From Candidatus Melainabacteria bacterium (lineage in GTDB: Bacteria; Cyanobacteriota; Vampirovibrionia; Obscuribacterales; Obscuribacteraceae): a stretch of 44,175 nucleotides of DNA. The position numbers were made by a program, and so were the translations under genes. The stretch's first letter is position 1. Every line of letters starts with the position of its first letter. Positions 26,151-34,636 of the stretch are shown here, one piece after another. The notes beneath the pieces are model-generated. The model searched no databases. It was not told the origin of the DNA and was given only the letters and a program-made list of their open reading frames with translations. Where the stretch lies: contig JADZFV010000474.1 in assembly GCA_020854255.1 (NCBI GenBank), positions 1 through 44,175 of the forward strand, in the 5' to 3' direction.

Positions 26151-29138
26151 TTACTTCGCTTCCATCCAATTGGGACCAACGCCTATGTCCACTACCAAGG
26201 GCACTTTCAGAGGTTGTCCGTATTCCATTGCCTGAGTGGTCACTTTCTTTGCCTGCTCCACTTCGTCATTGGGAACCTCAAGCACGAGTTCGTCATGCAC
26301 TTGTAAAACGATCTTCGTTCTCAGTTTATTCTCCTTCAGGTCTTTGTTCAGCCGGATCATCGCCAGCTTCATGAGGTCCGCCGCACTGCCTTGAAGTGGC
26401 GCATTAAAAGCGGCTCTTTCATCAGCCTGGCGGATCATGGAATTGCGGTCGTTTAGATAACGGAAGTATCTGCGGCGACCATAAATAGTCTCAACGTAAT
26501 TTTTCTCGCGCGCCGTTTCCAATGTCTCACTGACCAGCTTCATTACATTGGGATAGGTGTTGAAATACTTTTCGCGGAACTTTTTCGCCTCTGCCGTGGA
26601 AACGCCTAAGTCAATGCCAGTGCGGTAATCTCCTTGTTGATAGACGAGCGCGAAGTTCATGGTCTTACCGATCGCGCGCCTCTCTTTGGTCACTTCTTCA
26701 AGTGGAATATCAAAAATTTCTTTGGCGGTGCGTTGATGAATGTCTTGATTCTTTTGGAACGCGTCGATTAAGGTCGGGTCTTCCGCCATATGGGCCAGCA
26801 TGCGCAATTCTATTTGGGAATAGTCGGCGGACATGATTACCCAGTCAGGCTTTTCGGGGATGAAAGCGCGCCGGATCCGGCTGCCGATTTCAGTTCGAAT
26901 GGGAATATTTTGCAGGTTCGGATTGGTGCTGGAGAGTCGCCCTGTCGCAGCCACTGTCTGGTTGAATGTTCCATGCAAACGATTGTCTCTGGTGCTGACC
27001 AACTTTATCAGGCTGTCCACATAGGTGGAGCGCAATTTGGCTAAATGCCTGTATTCCAGTATCTTTGGAATGATTACGTGCTCGTTTTTAAGAGCTTCCA
27101 TGGCTGCTGCATCGGTCGACAAGCCTGTTTTTTTCGTCGTCTTTCCTTGCGATTTCAATCCCAGATCTTCAAAGAGAAGTTTTTGAAGTTGTTGTGTCGA
27201 ATTGATGTTAAACGAATATCCTGCCAGAGCGTAAATTTCGGATTCAAGCCTGGCGATGTCCGTTGAAAGCTCGATGGAAAACTTCTTTAGATAGGGAATA
27301 TCCAGGGCGATGCCGTTCTGTTCCATCTCTGCAAGAACGACCGACAGAGGCAGCTCGATTTCGTTCAGGATGTACTTTTGTTCTTTGTCCAAAAGTGGCA
27401 GGTACGTGCGAGCCAATTCGAGAGTCATGCGTGCATCGTCGGCAGCGTATGGTGCGGCTTTGTCAATTTGCACCATCTCCATTGTCACCTGCTTTTTGCC
27501 GGTGCCAATCAGCTCTTGGATGCGAACCATTTCATAGTTGAACACACGCGAGACTTGATCTTTCAATCCGTGTTTGTCGTCTGGGTTGAGGATGTAGCTG
27601 GCGATCATAGTGTCGAATGCTACCGGACCGAATTTGATGCCGTACAAGGACAACACGTTCATTTCGAACTTGCCGTTTTGGGCAATTTTTCCAATTGCCG
27701 GATTCTCCAAAACAGGTTTCAACCGCTGGGCAACAAGGGCCGGGTCGAGCTGCTTTTGGGTAAGAATTCCGGAGTGTCCGACCGGAATGTATGCAGTCTT
27801 GACGCCAGAACCGTTTGATTCGGACTTGTCGGCAAGCGAGAATACGCCGTCCTTAAAGTCGATGCCGCTGCCCCAGGCAAGCGCATAGCCGACAATGTTT
27901 GTATCCAGCGATTCCAGTCCCTTGGTTTCCAAATCGACTGAGAGAGCTTGTTGCACCGACAACTCTTCAATGAGTTTGTCCAACTCTTCTTCGGTCGTCA
28001 CTATCTGTGGTGACGGCGGTTCGAAATGCTTCTTTGGGAAGGCAGGCAAACCTGGCGATCCAGGCAGCGAAGTTGGCTCTTGCGAGTCGAACAAGCCCAG
28101 TTGTCTTGTGCCGCCAGAGCCCATGCCGGGCGTTTCTGCACCGACAGCTGCGCCGACCGATACCGCTTGCTCTGCTTGTTCAAGCGAAACAACAGATAGC
28201 GATGAAACCTCAGCCGATTGAGCTGCCCCTGCGCCGCCTGAAATACGGGCAATAACTTTCGGCAATCGGTTGACAATGGACTTAATGCCCAGATTTTGGA
28301 AATACTCAATTGCCTTGCTTGCATCGAGCGAATCCAGTCTGCAGTGGGCAAAGTCGAAGTCCAGAGGTACATCGACTTTGATTGTCGCCAGCATTTGACT
28401 CTTGTATGCGATTTCTCTTCCTTCTGTAAGTTTTGCTTTTACTGATTTCGATTTCAATTCTTCGACGTGTTCGTATACGCCATCGAGAGTCTTGTACTGC
28501 GTGAGAAGATCAACGGCAGTCTTCGGTCCGATGCCCTTCACGCCCGGGATATTGTCGGATGAGTCTCCGCACAAGGCTTTGTAGTCGATGATTTGCTCGG
28601 GCCAGACGCCCATCTTTTCGAAGACTTCGGCGCGCCGATACACAACCAACCCACCGCCTCGTGCTGGCGGCATCAATACTTGCACGTCTCCATCGATATC
28701 GGAAACCAATTGAAAGGCGTCTTTGTCGCCGGTCAAGATGTCAACGCGCATTCCGCGCTGCTCGGCATCTTTAGCTACAGTGCCGATCACGTCGTCAGCC
28801 TCAAAGCCAGCAAGCTCATACATAGGAATGCCCAACATCCGGACGCCTTCTTTTATGAGCGGCCATTGTTTGGCGAGATCGTCGGGCATCTCCTGGCGAT
28901 TGGCTTTGTACTCGACGAATTGTTCCTTGCGAAATGTTGGCTCTTCTCTATCGAAGGCAACTGCTAGCATGGTGGGATTGTACTTTTCGATCAGGTCGAA
29001 AATGGCGTTGAAAAAACCGTAGAGTGCACCGGTTGGAATCCCCGTCGAACTGCGCAAACCCATGGAAAAGAGTGCGTAGAACATTCGGAATGCCAGGGAG
29101 CTACCGTCGACGAGAACGATTGTCTCCTTTTCTGCCAT
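26151..29138 (-). CDS. polA: DNA polymerase I
   Basis: 995 residues from the ATG at 29138, which has a perfect GGAGGA upstream; an upstream extension to 29447 is arginine-rich and runs through palindromic repeats, so it is rejected. The 5'-3' exonuclease domain (1-290) has GDKDAFQLV and GDSSDNIPGVKGIGPKTA. A low-complexity linker (300-378, Ala/Gly/Pro/Ser) precedes the 3'-5' exonuclease domain: Asp402/Glu404 (VDLETKGL), Glu492 at the place of E. coli Asp424, and Tyr564/Asp568. The polymerase domain has DYSQIELRMLAH and QVHDELVLEVP. It fills gaps in repair and removes Okazaki primers. Proofreading is probably retained, with a conservative Asp-to-Glu change. Confidence 0.97.
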   Translation of the reverse strand: MAEKETIVLVDGSSLAFRMFYALFSMGLRSSTGIPTGALYGFFNAIFDLIEKYNPTMLAVAFDREEPTFRKEQFVEYKANRQEMPDDLAKQWPLIKEGVRMLGIPMYELAGFEADDVIGTVAKDAEQRGMRVDILTGDKDAFQLVSDIDGDVQVLMPPARGGGLVVYRRAEVFEKMGVWPEQIIDYKALCGDSSDNIPGVKGIGPKTAVDLLTQYKTLDGVYEHVEELKSKSVKAKLTEGREIAYKSQMLATIKVDVPLDFDFAHCRLDSLDASKAIEYFQNLGIKSIVNRLPKVIARISGGAGAAQSAEVSSLSVVSLEQAEQAVSVGAAVGAETPGMGSGGTRQLGLFDSQEPTSLPGSPGLPAFPKKHFEPPSPQIVTTEEELDKLIEELSVQQALSVDLETKGLESLDTNIVGYALAWGSGIDFKDGVFSLADKSESNGSGVKTAYIPVGHSGILTQKQLDPALVAQRLKPVLENPAIGKIAQNGKFEMNVLSLYGIKFGPVAFDTMIASYILNPDDKHGLKDQVSRVFNYEMVRIQELIGTGKKQVTMEMVQIDKAAPYAADDARMTLELARTYLPLLDKEQKYILNEIELPLSVVLAEMEQNGIALDIPYLKKFSIELSTDIARLESEIYALAGYSFNINSTQQLQKLLFEDLGLKSQGKTTKKTGLSTDAAAMEALKNEHVIIPKILEYRHLAKLRSTYVDSLIKLVSTRDNRLHGTFNQTVAATGRLSSTNPNLQNIPIRTEIGSRIRRAFIPEKPDWVIMSADYSQIELRMLAHMAEDPTLIDAFQKNQDIHQRTAKEIFDIPLEEVTKERRAIGKTMNFALVYQQGDYRTGIDLGVSTAEAKKFREKYFNTYPNVMKLVSETLETAREKNYVETIYGRRRYFRYLNDRNSMIRQADERAAFNAPLQGSAADLMKLAMIRLNKDLKENKLRTKIVLQVHDELVLEVPNDEVEQAKKVTTQAMEYGQPLKVPLVVDIGVGPNWMEAK

Positions 29139-29176
29139 TTCAATTCCTCCGGGAATTTTTTTGTTTCTTCTTTGTA

Positions 29177-29199
29177 GGGGCGATGCACGGCATCGCCCC
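29177..29199. repeat. Dispersed GC-rich palindrome, copy
   Basis: GGGGCGATGC-ACG-GCATCGCCCC, perfect 10-base arms around a 3-base loop, preceded by TTTGTA. It is the cleanest copy in the window, 39 bases upstream of polA. Confidence 0.85.
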
Positions 29200-29208
29200 G
29201 TTATGGAT

Positions 29209-29247
29209 GGCGGCGTAAAAACCGCCGGGCGACGCCATGCGGCGCCC
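29209..29247. repeat. Second palindromic unit beside the 29177 copy
   Basis: A small hairpin GGCGG-CGTAAAAA-CCGCC is joined directly to GGGCGACGCCATGCGGCGCC (29227 on). Together with 29177-29199 it forms a cluster of three hairpins between the pseudo-phosphatase and polA genes. Confidence 0.7.
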
Positions 29248-29254
29248 CTGATGT

Positions 29255-30955
29255 TTATGGTGCTGCCTGGGGTGCGACGGAAACGCGTGGTCTGGGCGGT
29301 CCCATCACCTGGCCGACGGCGTCTGCCAGACCGGAACCTTCGCACAAAGATGGTGCTTCGATTCCCAGAATGCTCGTCACTGTAGGTGCGATGTCGATGG
29401 GGCTGACCGTCTGGCTGAAGCGTCCGCCTTTGATGGAAGAGCCGCATAAAATCAAGGGAATCTGCGTGTCGTAGGCGAAGGGCGAACCGCTTGCCGTGCC
29501 GGCGTTTTCCGGCGCAAACACATAGCCTGGTTTGGGATAAATCAAAAGTTCGCCTGAGCGGTACCAGTAGTAGCTGCGCCTTTGCGCTTCAGCGTTTCCT
29601 CCGCTTTGCACTTGATTGAGAATCAATTGGTGGCGGCAAAGAACATCACCGACGCCGGCTATCGATTTAGCCAACTTGGCGGCAACCGCTTCCAGATCTG
29701 CCTGACGTACCTTTTGTTTTTCGAGCGTTTCCAGCTTCAAATAAACATTGGGAGGGCTGAATTCGTCAATCCAGTCGTCGGCAGCAATTTGAGAGTCGAG
29801 CGCGGAATCAAGCAATGTCTTGAATGTCTTGGGATCGATTTTGCCGGTGTTCATTCTGCGTTCCTTCAGGAACTCCGGAATCGGCATGGTTCCGTGCGCT
29901 GCAGTGAAAACAATTAGAGTGTTGTTCAAGCCGACTTTTTGATCGACTAGTTGAAACAGGCTGGCCAGAGACTGGTCCATTTTCAGGACAAGGTCTTCGG
30001 ATTCCTGACTGTAAGGCCCAAAATGCTGATTCAAATGGTCGCCGGCAGCCAGGCTCAGGCAGAGCATATCGGGCTCATTGTGCTGACCGAGGAATTCCTT
30101 TTCAATGGCTTCTTTGGCGAAGTCGCAGGTCATTTGATTGGCCCACGGAGTCATGGCAAATGCGTTGTAGAACTGTTCGCCCTGACCGCTTATGACGTGA
30201 GGAAATTGCTTCGTCCATCCGTCCACGGCTTTCTCGTACGGATAGTCATCTCGAGTGGAGGCGCCGTATTCGGTCTCCGGCAGACTTCTTTGCCAGGGCT
30301 TGCCATTGTATTTGTCTGCATAACGCTGGTCGTTGAAAGCCTTGGCCCAGGCCGGCAGATCGACTGAATATTGGGATGAAGTTACAAAACTGCCGCTTGT
30401 GCGATCGAACCAATAGGCGCCGTTTGCCAGAACGCCGGCAAGCATAAGTGCTGATGTGTCGCGCAGTGAGCAAGAGACGACCTTGCTTCTGCCGTTTGTC
30501 GCCAGTTTCATCTGGTCACCGATAGTGGTGCCGACCAAACGCATCGAACTGGCGCCGGGACCGCTGCCGCCCACCAGATGATAGGTATCATCGGCGGTGG
30601 CGCTCATTACTTTGTTTTTCTTGGGGACATACCATTCATCGGCTACGATTCCTGAAAGCCACGGATTGGCGCCGCTGGAGATGGCCGCTTGCCCGCAAGC
30701 ATTCTGGGAAGTGGCGTAGCTGAGGCGGCAATTGGTGTAATTGGCGCCATGCTCCATTAAGTATCTCAGTCCGCCGCTCACCAGTTTGTCTTGATAGCGG
30801 CTCAAATAGTTGTATGAAAAATGATCGGCGACTATTAATAGTACGAGTTTGGGTCTGGCTGACTGCGAGGCTTGAGCCAGTGCGGGCGGGCAAATGCTGT
30901 TTGCGCCCAAACATATCAATACAAAGAGTGTAAGAAATGCTTTCAACAAATGCAC
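29255..30955 (-). CDS. Secreted PafA-type alkaline phosphatase homologue, probably inactive
   Basis: 566 residues, GTG start with GAGG eight bases upstream and a signal peptide (1-28, cleavage near ALAQ). The whole length follows the PafA/type I phosphodiesterase fold: IVADHFSYNYLSRY, SGGLRYLMEHGANYTNC, VGLNNTLIVFTAAHGTMPIP, ASGSPFAYDT. Aligning by eye to PafA, Asp44, Asp306 and His354 are kept, but the nucleophile Thr is Asn85, the following GH is GQ (Gln89), the DxxxH zinc His is Gln310, ADHG is AAHG (Ala353), THGSP is ASGSP (Ser489), and the K-D-R phosphate-binding motif reads R-D-T (165-167). Catalysis as a phosphatase is therefore unlikely. It may be a binding or structural protein. Confidence 0.85.
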   Translation of the reverse strand: MHLLKAFLTLFVLICLGANSICPPALAQASQSARPKLVLLIVADHFSYNYLSRYQDKLVSGGLRYLMEHGANYTNCRLSYATSQNACGQAAISSGANPWLSGIVADEWYVPKKNKVMSATADDTYHLVGGSGPGASSMRLVGTTIGDQMKLATNGRSKVVSCSLRDTSALMLAGVLANGAYWFDRTSGSFVTSSQYSVDLPAWAKAFNDQRYADKYNGKPWQRSLPETEYGASTRDDYPYEKAVDGWTKQFPHVISGQGEQFYNAFAMTPWANQMTCDFAKEAIEKEFLGQHNEPDMLCLSLAAGDHLNQHFGPYSQESEDLVLKMDQSLASLFQLVDQKVGLNNTLIVFTAAHGTMPIPEFLKERRMNTGKIDPKTFKTLLDSALDSQIAADDWIDEFSPPNVYLKLETLEKQKVRQADLEAVAAKLAKSIAGVGDVLCRHQLILNQVQSGGNAEAQRRSYYWYRSGELLIYPKPGYVFAPENAGTASGSPFAYDTQIPLILCGSSIKGGRFSQTVSPIDIAPTVTSILGIEAPSLCEGSGLADAVGQVMGPPRPRVSVAPQAAP

Positions 30956-31260
30956 TGAGATTACCTCGCTGAAGAGTAGAAACCGGCTCCGCTTGCATTA
31001 GCGTGACGGCCGTACGCACCATTCATGCTATCGACAAGAGGGTTCTTTTGGAGACCGAATGCGGCGCTTGACTTGCCTTCAGCCTTCCTCCAACAAGATA
31101 TTTTACTGCCCTTGCAGGCAAGTTTTAGCCGTTTTGAAAGGCGGCAGTGTAACGCTTTATATTGATAACTTTGTGAACTTAAGGCTCTTTTGTGATTACC
31201 ATCTTAAAATCAAACCAATCGGCACCAGACCAGCGTTTAAGGTTTAAGTGGAGAGTGGTT
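30956..31260. other. Gap of 305 bases between divergent genes
   Basis: It holds the ribosome site of the pseudo-phosphatase gene (near 30970) and, on the plus strand, the phasin promoter at 31134-31162 with a leader of about 90 bases. No further gene is visible. Confidence 0.6.
31134..31162 (+). promoter_or_regulatory. Sigma-70 type promoter of the phasin-like gene
   Basis: TTGAAA (31134-31139), 17 bases, TTATAT (31157-31162); an 18-base spacing to TATATT is also possible. The predicted start near 31169 leaves a leader of about 90 bases. Confidence 0.6.
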
Positions 31261-31680
31261 ATGAGCGAGCGAACAAAATTATTAAAGAAGGCAGTCATGA
31301 CTGGCGTTGGCGGCGCTACCAATGTAGACCGCATCAAATCGGCAATTACCGAAGCCATGAACGACCTCGTTAAGGTCAGTCAGGACCTTCTCGATGATTT
31401 GGAAGAAAAAGGTACCAATAAGACCGATTCGGTCCAACAATTCATCAAAAACTTGAAGTCCGAAACTGAAAAGAAAGGCTTCGAAGTCGAAAAGAAAGTA
31501 TCCAATAACGTTAAGGGCTCCATGAAGAAAGCCGCCAAAGAGCTCGGATTGATCACCCGCGAAGACTGGGAAGAGCTCTACGAGCGTATTGCTGCCATCG
31601 AAGACGCTGTCGGCGTTGCAGCTGGAGACGAAGAGTCGGAAGGCAAGAAGTCCCGTAAAAAGAAAAGCAACAACAACTAG
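31261..31680 (+). CDS. Phasin-like protein (PHA granule-associated type)
   Basis: 139 residues from the ATG at 31261 (GGAGAG upstream); the frame extends to 31192 without support. It is highly charged and helical: MSERTKLLKKAVMTGVGGAT, a long amphipathic heptad-rich segment (about 25-95), then LITREDWEELYERIAAIEDA, which resembles the conserved end of PhaF/PhaI-type phasins, and a basic tail (KKSRKKKSNNN). Phasins coat polyhydroxyalkanoate granules. No PHA synthase is in the window, so the assignment rests on sequence pattern only. The basic tail could bind nucleic acid, as in PhaF. Confidence 0.7.
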   Translation: MSERTKLLKKAVMTGVGGATNVDRIKSAITEAMNDLVKVSQDLLDDLEEKGTNKTDSVQQFIKNLKSETEKKGFEVEKKVSNNVKGSMKKAAKELGLITREDWEELYERIAAIEDAVGVAAGDEESEGKKSRKKKSNNN

Positions 31681-31701
31681 GTTTTAGATAGTTTTTTGGA
31701 A

Positions 31702-31722
31702 GGGCGACGCCATGCGTCGCCC
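31702..31722. repeat. Dispersed GC-rich palindrome, copy, possible phasin terminator
   Basis: GGGCGACGC-CAT-GCGTCGCCC, perfect 9-base arms, followed by CTTGCTTTTGG. It lies 21 bases after the phasin stop and could also terminate transcription. A degenerate copy (GGGCGATG to CATCGACCC) lies at 31791-31812, touching the stop codon of the next gene. Confidence 0.75.
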
Positions 31723-31811
31723 CTTGCTTTTGGAAATTAACAGCGGGCGCTGCGGTTTCGAAAACCGGTCCGCGCATGCCGTCGAAAACCGGGCGATGCC
31801 GTACATCGACC

Positions 31812-34556
31812 CTATAACATCTCGGAGGGCAAAGGTGGAATTTGCGGAATTTGCTGTCCTGTGAGCGGGTTGGTCAAATAGGAACCGGACTGCCCGAGGT
31901 CTGTGACCGGCAAGGGCGTGCGCAGCTGGAATTCACCGGCCAGTCCAGGGCATTCGCCGTCGCGACCATTGGCCGGAGCGCGCCAATCTCCGTCCGGAAC
32001 AGGCACTGGTTCACCCATACTGCCTTCGCTGCGTGAAGAAATCAGGTCCCTGATCGCCACCGACCAGCTAACTTTTGGCTCTGTGCCGGTCTTGACCGCG
32101 TTGGCGCAATAAAACATCATCTGCCCGGCCGGTATGCGGATATTGCCGAAAGCGTAGTCCCGAAAAGCACTCACTACCGGCTTATGCGCACCCGCAGCGC
32201 TGAGGGAAATGTTCGGCGCTTTGCCGCCTGAGGCTTTTTCCTTCCTTTTTTCGGTTGAATCGACCAATCCTGTCGAATCGATAACGAAAGTTACTTTGGT
32301 CCAGCCTGGAATGTCTCTTGTTTGCAACCAATAGAGTTTGAGAGGCAGACCCTCCACAAAGATGGTTTTGCCGCCCGTTTGCAAAAGGTCATTACCTTCA
32401 GCGACAAGGCGCATGTCAGGATTTGTCCAGTCTCCGTTCAATTCGCCTTTGACTGCTTTTGGCGGTGCCTGTTGCGCGTCTCTTTGCCGTTTTTCATGAG
32501 CAAGGAAAAACTCTTCCTCTTGAATCGGTACAGGCTGCGGCAAAAATACAAAACGACCGCCGAGCAAGAAACCTCTTGATGGTGATTGCGTTCGCGCCAG
32601 TCCGTTGACTAGAATTTGATTGGAGTGCATACAGAGATCGTAGGTTGTAATTCCAGCCTTGTTTGCATTGAGCGACACGAGCCTGGCCGTATCGTTCAGC
32701 TTCCGGTAGCGGTCGCGCTGCCCCTTGTCGTCGATGAGCAACTGTTTGAGCGCCTCCAACCTGTCCTTTGCCAGATTGTATTGGCGCAGATTTTCGGAGT
32801 CTTTTGGTTTTAATGGTCCAGTTGCTTTGTTTTTGTTTTCCACATCAAAAGCCATTTGACCGCGAATTCTGTGCATGCGGGCCGAAACTGAAGTCAGCTC
32901 CTGCCTTTCGAAATACATCTTCTGATCCAGTTCTTTGAGGGCGGACTTGGCTCTGAGCGCCATTTGCTTTGATGTTTCAAGTGATTCCAGAGCAGCTAAA
33001 TTGGTTTCGTATACAGCCGAGAAAAAGTCTTTGAGCAACTCCCGGTCGAATTTATCTTTGCCGGCAAGTACGCATTTGCCGGTGGCGTCAACTACTAATG
33101 GCAATGAAGATGGAGGTGGAATCCTGTCGCGCAAGACTTTTTGATCGCGAATGGCGAAACATTGACTGATTGCCAGTTGCCCTGGACCGTCCGGGTTGGT
33201 TTGATTGAGCAGAGCATATTCTCTGGAGCCCGAATCGACCGCCAGGCAACTGTTTGCTTGAGCGGTTACAGGATCCAGGGAAGCGCTTTTCATTGCTTGA
33301 GCAAAAGATTGGTCCATCATCTGAGAAAAATTACCGGGCTCAACAAGTGGACCCATTTGTTTCAGCCAGTCGTACAGGGCATGCGCCAGCGCGTCGCCCG
33401 GCGTGAGTCCACCGGTAATCGCCTCGATAGGCGGTGCCAGACTGCCTTTACCGGGAACTTCCGTGCCCACCACCTGTTGCCATTCGCCGTTCGAATCCCA
33501 ATTGCGGAAATTCAAGATGTCCGAAAGTTTGTCAAACCGATTTGGTTTTCCTTGTGGAAAATTGACGATGAATGCAGACGGCTTAGGATAAACCGGCTCA
33601 CCGCCAACGGCTGCACAAGCCGTCTTTACGATCTTTTCATGCTGTCCTTTTTTCTTGCTTTTTTCGTAAATAGCATCCAGTCGCACTGCCCATGGTGCAC
33701 AACCGTGACTGCCGGACTTAAACCATGAAGTATCAATTAAGCGCGTGGAATGCGGATAGGCAAAAAAAGTTACCGTTTGACCGTCTGGCATAGGCACTGG
33801 TATTCCCGGCCGGTACATGCCATCTTTGACAAATTCTTTGCCCGCGTCTTGCTGCGGCGCAAAAGTCTGACTGCTCAGTCTGCTGGGCTCTACAGAGCCT
33901 AGCGTGATGCGAACATCCACCAGATTCGGACCTCTGCCTTTTACATCATCGGAAAGCAGCCGCGAAACCTCTTGCAAAATGGAATCGTTTTTTCCGTCAT
34001 TGTTATTTTCTTCAGCCTCGCTGTCAGTACCTGTAAGCTGTCGAGCCACGCTCTCTGGCGGTTCGGCGATGCCCGGATCCTGTGCCGGCACTTGCTCCAC
34101 GGCCGCGAATATGCGCCGAGTCAGTTCTGCTTCCAGCTGTCTTGCGATTTTGAAATCGCGAAGGCTAAGATCAATCAACGCCTGGTTGCGAAGACGCCTG
34201 GCTATCAATGCGTCAACTCTTAGAGTCGCATAAAGAGTATTGAGACCGATCACGCGAGGGTGCTTTTTCTTTTCTGCATAAGAAAAATTTTGCGGAGGCG
34301 CCGAATCGATCAAACCCACCCTGCCCAGGCTGGGGTGTGAGGTTGTGATTTCGGAAAGGGATCGGGCAGCCAGGTAGACAGCACGGTCGACCGAATTGGA
34401 ATCCTTGTGCTGTTGATTGAGCGCGCAAACAGCCAGCACATAGAGTGCTAAGACCAGGCTGCCGCCGAACGTAGCGGTGATAAGCAGAGTCGTGTGATGC
34501 AAATCCTTGCGCAGACCCTTCGCTTTCGTGTTCGGTTTAGTAAGCTCAACTGTCAT
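31812..34556 (-). CDS. Very large TadG-like membrane-anchored protein
   Basis: 914 residues. One N-terminal membrane helix (about 23-46, LLITATFGGSLVLALYVLAV) is followed by SVDRAVYLAARSLSEI, which resembles the post-helix segment of TadG/Flp pilus-assembly proteins (DAAALAAA-type). The rest (70-914) is presumably outside the membrane: a polar linker with an acidic stretch (about 165-195), several unassigned beta-rich segments, a coiled coil (about 530-660, ALKELDQKMYFERQELTSVS and LRQYNLAKDRLEALKQLLID), and a proline-rich end (PLTGQQIPQIPPLPSEML). Typical TadG is 400-600 residues, so this is oversized. AAGGA lies five bases before the ATG. A function in pilus or envelope assembly is inferred. 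Confidence 0.65.
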   Translation of the reverse strand: MTVELTKPNTKAKGLRKDLHHTTLLITATFGGSLVLALYVLAVCALNQQHKDSNSVDRAVYLAARSLSEITTSHPSLGRVGLIDSAPPQNFSYAEKKKHPRVIGLNTLYATLRVDALIARRLRNQALIDLSLRDFKIARQLEAELTRRIFAAVEQVPAQDPGIAEPPESVARQLTGTDSEAEENNNDGKNDSILQEVSRLLSDDVKGRGPNLVDVRITLGSVEPSRLSSQTFAPQQDAGKEFVKDGMYRPGIPVPMPDGQTVTFFAYPHSTRLIDTSWFKSGSHGCAPWAVRLDAIYEKSKKKGQHEKIVKTACAAVGGEPVYPKPSAFIVNFPQGKPNRFDKLSDILNFRNWDSNGEWQQVVGTEVPGKGSLAPPIEAITGGLTPGDALAHALYDWLKQMGPLVEPGNFSQMMDQSFAQAMKSASLDPVTAQANSCLAVDSGSREYALLNQTNPDGPGQLAISQCFAIRDQKVLRDRIPPPSSLPLVVDATGKCVLAGKDKFDRELLKDFFSAVYETNLAALESLETSKQMALRAKSALKELDQKMYFERQELTSVSARMHRIRGQMAFDVENKNKATGPLKPKDSENLRQYNLAKDRLEALKQLLIDDKGQRDRYRKLNDTARLVSLNANKAGITTYDLCMHSNQILVNGLARTQSPSRGFLLGGRFVFLPQPVPIQEEEFFLAHEKRQRDAQQAPPKAVKGELNGDWTNPDMRLVAEGNDLLQTGGKTIFVEGLPLKLYWLQTRDIPGWTKVTFVIDSTGLVDSTEKRKEKASGGKAPNISLSAAGAHKPVVSAFRDYAFGNIRIPAGQMMFYCANAVKTGTEPKVSWSVAIRDLISSRSEGSMGEPVPVPDGDWRAPANGRDGECPGLAGEFQLRTPLPVTDLGQSGSYLTNPLTGQQIPQIPPLPSEML

Positions 34557-34574
34557 ACTTTCCTTCTTCCCTAT

Positions 34575-34602
34575 TTGATAACATGCACACTAGGTGTAAT
34601 AA
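34575..34602 (+). promoter_or_regulatory. Possible promoter of the secreted TPR gene
   Basis: TTGATA (34575-34580), 16 bases, TAATAA (34597-34602). A start near 34609 would exclude the upstream ATG at 34583 and supports a translation start at 34628 or 34637. Confidence 0.4.
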
Positions 34603-34636
34603 AAGAAGAGAGCCTGGGTGGACTCTATTGATAAAA

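Noticed and set aside
29139-29447. 103-residue N-terminal extension of polA
   Set aside because: It is arginine-rich, runs through palindromic repeats and the end of the previous gene, and the ATG at 29138 has a perfect ribosome site.
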